Positions 58,189 to 64,000 of a DNA stretch of 64,000 nt are shown here, piece after piece. A program made the position numbers and the translations under genes. Under the pieces are notes generated by a model. That model made no database searches. It was given only the letters and a program-made list of their open reading frames with translations, and was not told where the DNA came from. How positions within the stretch are numbered: the first letter of the stretch is position 1; each line of letters starts with the position of its first letter. The stretch comes from Ulva prolifera (taxonomy: Eukaryota > Chlorophyta > Ulvophyceae > Ulvales > Ulvaceae): NCBI GenBank assembly GCA_023078555.1, contig CM041204.1, positions 1,336,923 through 1,400,922 of the forward strand, given 5' to 3'.

Positions 58189-58633
58189 TGTGACAAGGAC
58201 AAAGTCGGGCAGGCCGGCAGCACCGCAGGGGATGCGCACGAGCATGCGACCGGACGCTGTACACACACACATGTCAAGCCCGGGCATGGCTCTCGTGCAC
58301 GGCGAGACGGCCACACACTCCATGCCCAGGAACACCACAAGACCGCCACACTGCTGCTACATGTGACATCGGCAACGGCGACAAGGGCACTCCCGCGTCC
58401 CCAGCGAGCAGCCCCGCTGCTACGCGGTGCTTGGTGAGCCATATGGCGTGCCAGCTTGCGAGTGTTTGTGGGTGTGTGTGGTCGTGTGTGTGGCTGTGTG
58501 GATGTGGCCGGCGCGGGTGCTGGAGCTGCGGGGGTGTGTTGGTGTGTGCTGCGTGTGGCTTGTTGCGTGGTGTGCGGTTCCCCTGGTTGCTGCTAGCGGT
58601 GCTACCTGCCTTGCTTGCTTTGTCCTTGTAACA
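58189..58633. repeat. SINE-like heads in inverted orientation (family C)
   Basis: The left head (GTGACAAGGACAAAGTCGGG, +) is near 58190. The right head at 58633 (TGTTACAAGGACAAAGCAAG, -) is followed by GCAACCAGGGGAACCGCACA, shared with 33608. The middle is partly unique. It may be two insertions facing each other. Confidence 0.55.
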
Positions 58634-61144
58634 CAGATGCATTGAGATGCTCAATCGCGCTCAGACAAGATGCCGCGGAGTGAGGTGCAGCGCATATGCG
58701 CAGCGGCTGCATGGGCTCAGTGTGTGCAAATGTGTAATGGTCCAGGCAAGCACGATGACCATCCAGGCAAGCTTTTCGGGGGCTTGGATGGTTGCTGTGC
58801 GTCAGCAGCTGTACACTGCAGCATGACCTACAGGCTCCCACTGGCATTGGCCGAGATCGCCATGACAGCTCGCGTGTAGCCATGTCGCAGTGTTGCTTAC
58901 GAGGTGGGGACAGGTGTAGCTATAGACCTCATTCGAATGGAAACCCACTGGCTTTGACGAATCTTAGAGTGTGACCCTGCGAGCCGGAACCTGCGGAAGA
59001 ACAGGCCCAATTATGTCCGAGTACAGTATCGCCAAATCTACTGAGCTCGTTGGGTGGTAATGGTGCGTAGCCACGTCCATAGCCTAGTCATTGCTTTGAG
59101 GTGGACTGCCAGGCAAAGCAGGTAGATGTGTAAATCTGGTCAACATGACGCTTGTTTCGACCATATCATACGCTACATATGCTGCAGATTCAAGAGACGT
59201 CATTCTTGGTCTTACCATAGCATGATGCACAGGTCATACCTCAGACTGCGCATGGCCGTGCCGACGATGTGAGCATGTCTGCTCGAGAGCGTAACCGATG
59301 CATCGTCTCATGCCCAGAATTTCCAGCATTGACGAGCCATGGATCTCGTCTGACGTCTTATCGGCTTGCTGTGGCCATCGCGTTCCTATAACGACGTAGG
59401 CAGACTCTCTCGACAAAATGTTACTTGCAGGTGACCAACTCAAGCGCGTGCTGTCCATCTCTGAGCCCGAGTGCCACACAACACTCAAGTAATCATTGCC
59501 TCCAGGGCCAATTCCCTCAGTCCGGATGATCACTTTCGAATAGAGAATAAAACTATAAGACGTACTGCGGTGCATATACGTTACAACAGCAGTTTACGAA
59601 GGAGCGTCCCACTCCTCCAAAAGACAGCCTTTTTCAAATGCTACCAGTTGCAGGTGCATCTTGTAACAGGATTCTCAGCGCGCGCCCGCATCGATGTATG
59701 AACGTCGCAGTGGTGGCCACTGGTGCCCGCACATCGCGATGCATCGCTCCAGCAAATAACATGTACTCTCTCTATTTCCGAATTCAGGTTCTTGGATTCG
59801 GAAACACTAGCCATGTTCTCAGTCACGCAACTTTTTTACTTCATCTCCTGCTGCCCCCTCATCTCCTTGGTCCTAGCAGAGCTTGACCACAATTGCTACA
59901 GCTGCAGCTCATGAAGCAACCAGGGCAATGGTGTGAGAGCTCTGGAGGAACAATCAACATGTAGCCCTCAACATGTATAAGTGGAAGTAGCAGCACGCAC
60001 ATTCTCACATTTGGAGGTTCGATTGTGACTATCTGAACACATGACCAGGGCAGCTGCACAGGCCCAACAAGCGCACACACACATAGTGAGAAGTGTACAC
60101 ACTCAGCCGAAAATGTTTGGGAAATGACATGTAGACAATGGTGCCATATTGTGAGGTCACATCCGCTTGGTAATGCTCGATCAACACAATTACACATTCA
60201 ATCCACCTGTACCCCAGGCCTGTCCTGCGACACACATCGACACAGTTACCGCACATGGTGCCAAACCTGAAAACTGCCCAAACACACTCTCTGAGACCTA
60301 ATCAGCACATGTAAACTCACAGCCCACGGGTCTACCACAGGGATTTGCCCAGAAACAAAAATTCATGTCGGATGAAGCCACAGTGGCCAAGTAACAGGGC
60401 CCTGTAGCCATGTGGTGATTGCCGTGTGGCATATTTCCACATCCGCAACCACTCGGTGAGTATGCATCTGTGGCTCCCACGATCTGCACCCAGTGAGCCA
60501 TGCCGGTCATAAATACTTGAGGCCACAAAGAACCACACATGGCACCATCTGTGCCCTGCAATCGTAGAGCGTGCAGACCTGACGTAGAAGGACCTGCAGC
60601 TTATGCACCCTTCTTCTACAGCTGGCTCGGCCCCCGCCTCCACGGAGTGCATTCTTGAAAAAATGCAATGACCAGGGCGATACGCCAAAAAATGTGCGGG
60701 AACTGACGACCCCCCCCCTCCCCCCGCGTGGAAAGCAGTGCCGCCACGGCAACAGGGCAACTCATATGCTGCAACACGTGGACGTCCTTTGTCCATCAGT
60801 CGTTCTGTGAAAACGCTCACCAGTGGCCAGTGGCATGAAATCGCTGACTCCGAGACAGAGCCCAATGCAACTCAGCATTCATCTGCAGTCGATACTGAAA
60901 GGGCCGTGCTCTACTAGTAGCTCACTTGCAATTGCCCAGGTGAGCAACACACGCGCCCACAATCCAAACCCCCGCCCCCCTCCCCTCTGCGTTCAGGTGG
61001 CCCAGGCCATGGTGGTGCCCATAATGAGCCATGCATGTACCATGGCATATAACACGCCTGCAGCCACTGCTCCGATCTGCACCATGCATCCGACTGTACG
61101 CTTCCGTTCAGTCAATGTTCAAAGCAGGCCACTGGTGCAGCAGG
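58634..61144. other. Non-coding stretch
   Basis: No gene recognised. Confidence 0.3.
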
Positions 61145-62145
61145 CTAAGCACTCTGCCCTCCACCATCACCCTCGTCACCCTCATCACCCTCATTGCCTT
61201 CGTCCCCTTCGTCGCCCTCATTCCCTTCATTTCCCTCATTGCCTTCATCACCCTCGTTGCCATCTATTTTGTCGCCACCAGCGTTGCCAAGTTGCGGAGC
61301 AGGAGGCGCTGAGATGGCTAGGCCGGGCACCGGCGGAAAGAGCACATCCCAATCGACGCCATCAATTCTTTCGTCACCCTCGTCCCCCTCATTGCCTTCG
61401 TCGCCTTCGTTTCCTTCATTGCCGTCATCACCGTCGCTGTCAGCGGGTGGCGTAGGTAGCACAGCTGGTGTTGCGGGTGCATCTCCTGCCGGCTGGTCAT
61501 CGCTGCCTTCATCACCCTCATCGCCTTCGTTGCCTTCGTCACCCTCGTCCCCGTCATCGCCTTCGTCGCCCTCATCGCCTTCATTTCCTTCATTGCCGTC
61601 ATCACCGCCGCTGTCAGCAGGTGGCGTAGGCAGCACAGCTGGTGTTGCGGGTGCATCTCCTGCCGGCTGGTCATCGCTGCCTTCATCACCCTCATCGCCT
61701 TCGTTGCCTTCGTCACCCTCGTCCCCGTCATCGCCTTCGTCGCCCTCATCGCCTTCATTTCCTTCATTGCCGTCATCACCGCCGCTGTCAGCAGGTGGCG
61801 TAGGCAGCACAGCTGGTGTTGCGGGTGCATCTCCTGCCGGCTGGTCATCGCTGCCTTCATCACCCTCATCGCCTTCGTTGCCTTCGTCACCCTCGTCCCC
61901 GTCATCGCCTTCGTCGCCCTCATCGCCTTCATTTCCTTCATTGCCGTCATCACCGCCGCTATCAGCAGGTGGCGTAGGCAGCACAGCTGGTGTTGCGGGT
62001 GCATCTCCTGCCGGCTGGTCATCACTGCCCTCATCACCCTCATCGCCTTCGTTGCCTTCGTTTCCTTCATCGCCTTCATTGCCCTCATTGCCTTCGTTGC
62101 CCTCGTCACCTTCTCTGCCGTCGATGCTGTCACCATGCATGCCAC
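61145..62145 (-). CDS. Gene F last exon: Gly-Asp-Glu triplets in 58-residue tandem units
   Basis: It enters in phase 1 after CCGTGTGCAG with GMHGDSIDGREGDEGNEG. The body is a tandem array of 58-residue units, each a roughly 33-residue triplet block then SDDQPAGDAPATPAVLPTPP and ADSGG. The array is followed by a variant block (NEGDEGDERIDGVDWDVLF), PPVPGLAISAPPAPQLGNAG and a last triplet block to the stop at 61145. The spacers are short compared with genes D and E and there is no polyproline. The antisense Ser-Pro frame (61194-62240) is an artefact of periodicity. Confidence 0.82.
61429..62030 (-). repeat. 174-bp tandem array inside gene F
   Basis: Three units begin at plus positions 61501, 61675 and 61849 (period exactly 174) with few differences, plus a partial, more diverged unit at 61429-61500. 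The units are in frame. Confidence 0.88.
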
Positions 62146-62742
62146 CTGCACACGGCTGCTTGCTGTCAACAGGTTGGCAAGATCACGACCATAAAGCTGC
62201 GGCATGCGAGGGGTGCGGCGCGGGGCACCAAGGACTCTAGTTCTGCATGATCTCATCATACAGCTCTGACAACACAGGTGTACAGCACGGCATGTGCTCC
62301 CGTTTGCTCAAAATTCTCGGGGTCCTAGGCTACAGCTGTGCTGATGTGGCTAGTGCATCCGATTTGCTCTCACATGGGAAGCAGGCAATTGACCGGTGAG
62401 AGTTCAACACCACCATGTGCATCTTTGTGCTTCGTACAGGACCAGCAGGGTGAGGGGGAGGCATGGTACAGGACTCATGTCCTGTTTGATACATGATGCA
62501 GCAGCTCGCAGAGTCCACGTTGCCAGAGGCGGGACACCTGGCAAACTCAATCTGTACCCGCTTGTACAAGCAGTTGGTGGGATTCGCGTACTGACTGAAA
62601 CATGATCTAACGGGCTTTGATTACTGCGTGTTTCTCTGGAAAAAAATTGCGCCGCCGGCAATTATGGCATTGGTGAGGTCTCTTCGGGAGCAGGCCAGGC
62701 CAGGGAGGGGTGGGGGCACACGTGGGGCAGGGGCGCGAGGAC
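62146..62742. other. Presumed intron(s) of gene F, with one possible internal exon
   Basis: 62592-62345 (-), after a GTTTCAG acceptor, has an open frame with QYANPTNCLYKRVQIEFARC and several cysteines. A second frame of the same stretch is also open, so the reading is uncertain. Confidence 0.28.
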
Positions 62743-62899
62743 CTCCAGCAACCATCAGAATGCGGCCCGGCTGGAGCAGGTCCGCCTGAGACACGATGCT
62801 AGCCTCACCGGGCGCGGTGCGAAGTGGCCTGGGCAGGCGAGCACGAGCCGCAAGCGGCGAGCCCAGAGCCAAAATCGCGCTGAGAATGACCGCAAACAT
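62743..62899 (-). CDS. Exon 1 of secreted gene F: signal peptide and LLQPGRIL tail
   Basis: The ATG at 62899, chosen over the in-frame upstream ATG at 63016 because it aligns with the four paralogues, opens MFAVILSAILALGSPLAARAR with an A-R-A cleavage site. PGEASIVSQADLLQPGRIL and MVAGG follow. The donor G|GTCCTC gives 157 bases, phase 1; it is a weaker donor than in the paralogues. The last exon lies only about 0.6 kb downstream, so this is the most compact gene of the family. Confidence 0.72.
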
Positions 62900-63382
62900 G
62901 GGGATCGTCAGACGGTATGGGTGCTGAGGTGCTGCGCTGCCGTTGGCTGCTACAGTGGGTATGCCCTGCACAGCACGATGCGGGACTTGGTCCATGTGTG
63001 GTATCCTAGGCCTCACATGAGGGTGAGTGGCTGCGGTGCAATTTGCCCAGAGACAGCTGTACTGGCAGCAGGCTGGAGGGTGACTGTTGTGGATCTGTGA
63101 TCATTAAGCCATCACATATAGAGCGGAGCAGTGGAGTGCCCGACCAACGTTGAACTGCTTGTAGATATCTCACTGTAGAGGTGTATCCGTAGCTGGAAGT
63201 ACCAAACCATTCAAGCGCCTCAGCAATGCCTTTGAGCTCGCCCTGGGAGCAACATAGGCTTTGTGCACAGGCATGGGACTAATCAGCACCGCAGTTTCAA
63301 TTGATGGTGTGGCAATCCAGTGGTACAGCGGCCATGTCACTGGATTGCCACAGGTGCACGTGTACTCCATGGACACGACCAG
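62900..63382. other. 5' flank of gene F
   Basis: It contains the palindromic element at 63308-63352. No other feature recognised. Confidence 0.3.
63308..63352. repeat. 45-bp palindromic element, copy 2
   Basis: The arms are identical to 54866-54910 (TGTGGCAATCCAGT / ACTGGATTGCCACA); here the pairing extends one more base pair into the loop. It lies about 410 bases before gene F. Confidence 0.85.
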
Positions 63383-63940
63383 CTAGCTGGGGTATACAAG
63401 CACTGACGAGCGGACACCAGGTAATGGAAAACATCGAAAAAAATTCCATTCGTCCGCCTGCAATGTGAGACCAGATGTACCACAGCAGCTCTTGAGCAGG
63501 TGAGCATACCACGTGCACTGGTCAGTCGGCAGTTGATGGAAATCGCCACCAAAACACCAGAAGCAGAGCTGCATTCCACTTGGCAGGAGAGTGCGCTGAA
63601 GTTGCCATATACGTGACGTTGCTGTGCATACATCCTTTATATCTCCCGCAAGCGAGCTAAGCAGGGCAGGTCGTGGGATGCCAGTGCTGGTTATCATGCA
63701 TGTAGGAAGCCTGCCTAGGTGGCGCGCTTGTCGGTCCGATGAGGACATCGCTGCTGACACCAGCATTCGCAGCTCCACAGAGGCGACAAATATTTGAATT
63801 ACGAAGCTATCCCGGACGGCGGAACGTTTTGCCCATGAGCCTTTTGGTAGAGTTCCGGAGTGCAGGATATCTAGACTGTGAGCGAACTGAGGCATGATGG
63901 ACAGCCACGCGCGAACACTGCAGTGCCGGAAACAGTGCAA
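63383..63940 (-). CDS. Possible fragment of a Pif1-like helicase
   Basis: A 185-codon frame includes PRPALLSSLAGDIKDV and CFGGDFHQLPTD. GGDFHQLP matches a conserved box of the Pif1/RecD helicase superfamily (G-D-F-x-Q-L-P-P). The Walker A motif and the rest of the domain are not in the frame. It could be the edge of a host gene, a Helitron or another element that carries such a helicase. The call rests on one motif. Confidence 0.33.
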   Translation of the reverse strand: MHCFRHCSVRAWLSIMPQFAHSLDILHSGTLPKGSWAKRSAVRDSFVIQIFVASVELRMLVSAAMSSSDRQARHLGRLPTCMITSTGIPRPALLSSLAGDIKDVCTATSRIWQLQRTLLPSGMQLCFWCFGGDFHQLPTDQCTWYAHLLKSCCGTSGLTLQADEWNFFRCFPLPGVRSSVLVYPS

Positions 63941-64000
63941 AATTTCCTGCCAATCTACAATGCTTTTTAGGCATGCCGTACGAGAGCTGATGGAGCAGCG

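Overview
The window looks like nuclear DNA of a eukaryotic microalga, most likely a green alga of the Trebouxiophyceae type. This is inferred, not proven. The evidence is genes split by GT-AG introns (many donors read GTGCG), GC-rich coding exons in more AT-rich, TGCATGCA-rich non-coding DNA, non-LTR retrotransposons of the kind common in chlorophytes, and no bacterial operon structure. I saw no tRNA or rRNA gene and no CRISPR array.

Layout. 1-1366 (-): N-terminal part of an EnSpm/CACTA-like transposase in three exons. 2478-4599 (-): broken Ty1/copia retroelement (gag-protease, half-tRNA primer site, possible LTR). 6013-14765 (+): pieces of a secreted, modular gene (A), with a nearly intact non-LTR retrotransposon (6990-10684, -) lying in it or beside it. 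15030-18690: a duplicated block that includes a dead copy of a protein kinase gene. 19250-24240: a nest of short dispersed repeats and LINE ends. 24620-29651: the parent block, with the living kinase gene (-). 32477-34969 (-): secreted gene C. 39007-41724 (+): a second protein kinase in three exons. 48125-50597 (+) and 51967-55288 (-): convergent secreted genes D and E. 61145-62899 (-): secreted gene F. 63383-63940 (-): a weak Pif1-helicase-like fragment at the edge.

The main result is a local family of five secreted modular proteins (A, C, D, E, F). Each has a short first exon with a signal peptide ending near A-x-A-R, then a conserved LLxxGRxLhxVxG tail, and each first exon stops in phase 1. 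Each has a large 3' exon, also entered in phase 1, made of strict Gly-Asp/Asn-Glu triplets (collagen-like spacing, strongly negative) alternating with proline-rich spacers. Gene A also has seven clear 28-residue Cys repeats of the DUF4215/Myxococcus type. Phase-1 modules, signal peptides, Cys repeats and polyanionic or proline-rich rods suggest extracellular matrix, cell-wall or surface proteins. I do not recognise the whole architecture. Two protein kinases with long disordered tails lie among these genes; no functional link is shown.

Mobile DNA includes two RLE-type LINE families, a SINE-like family beginning TGTTACAAGGACAAAG (one copy has a perfect 18-bp target duplication), and a 45-bp palindromic element present twice.
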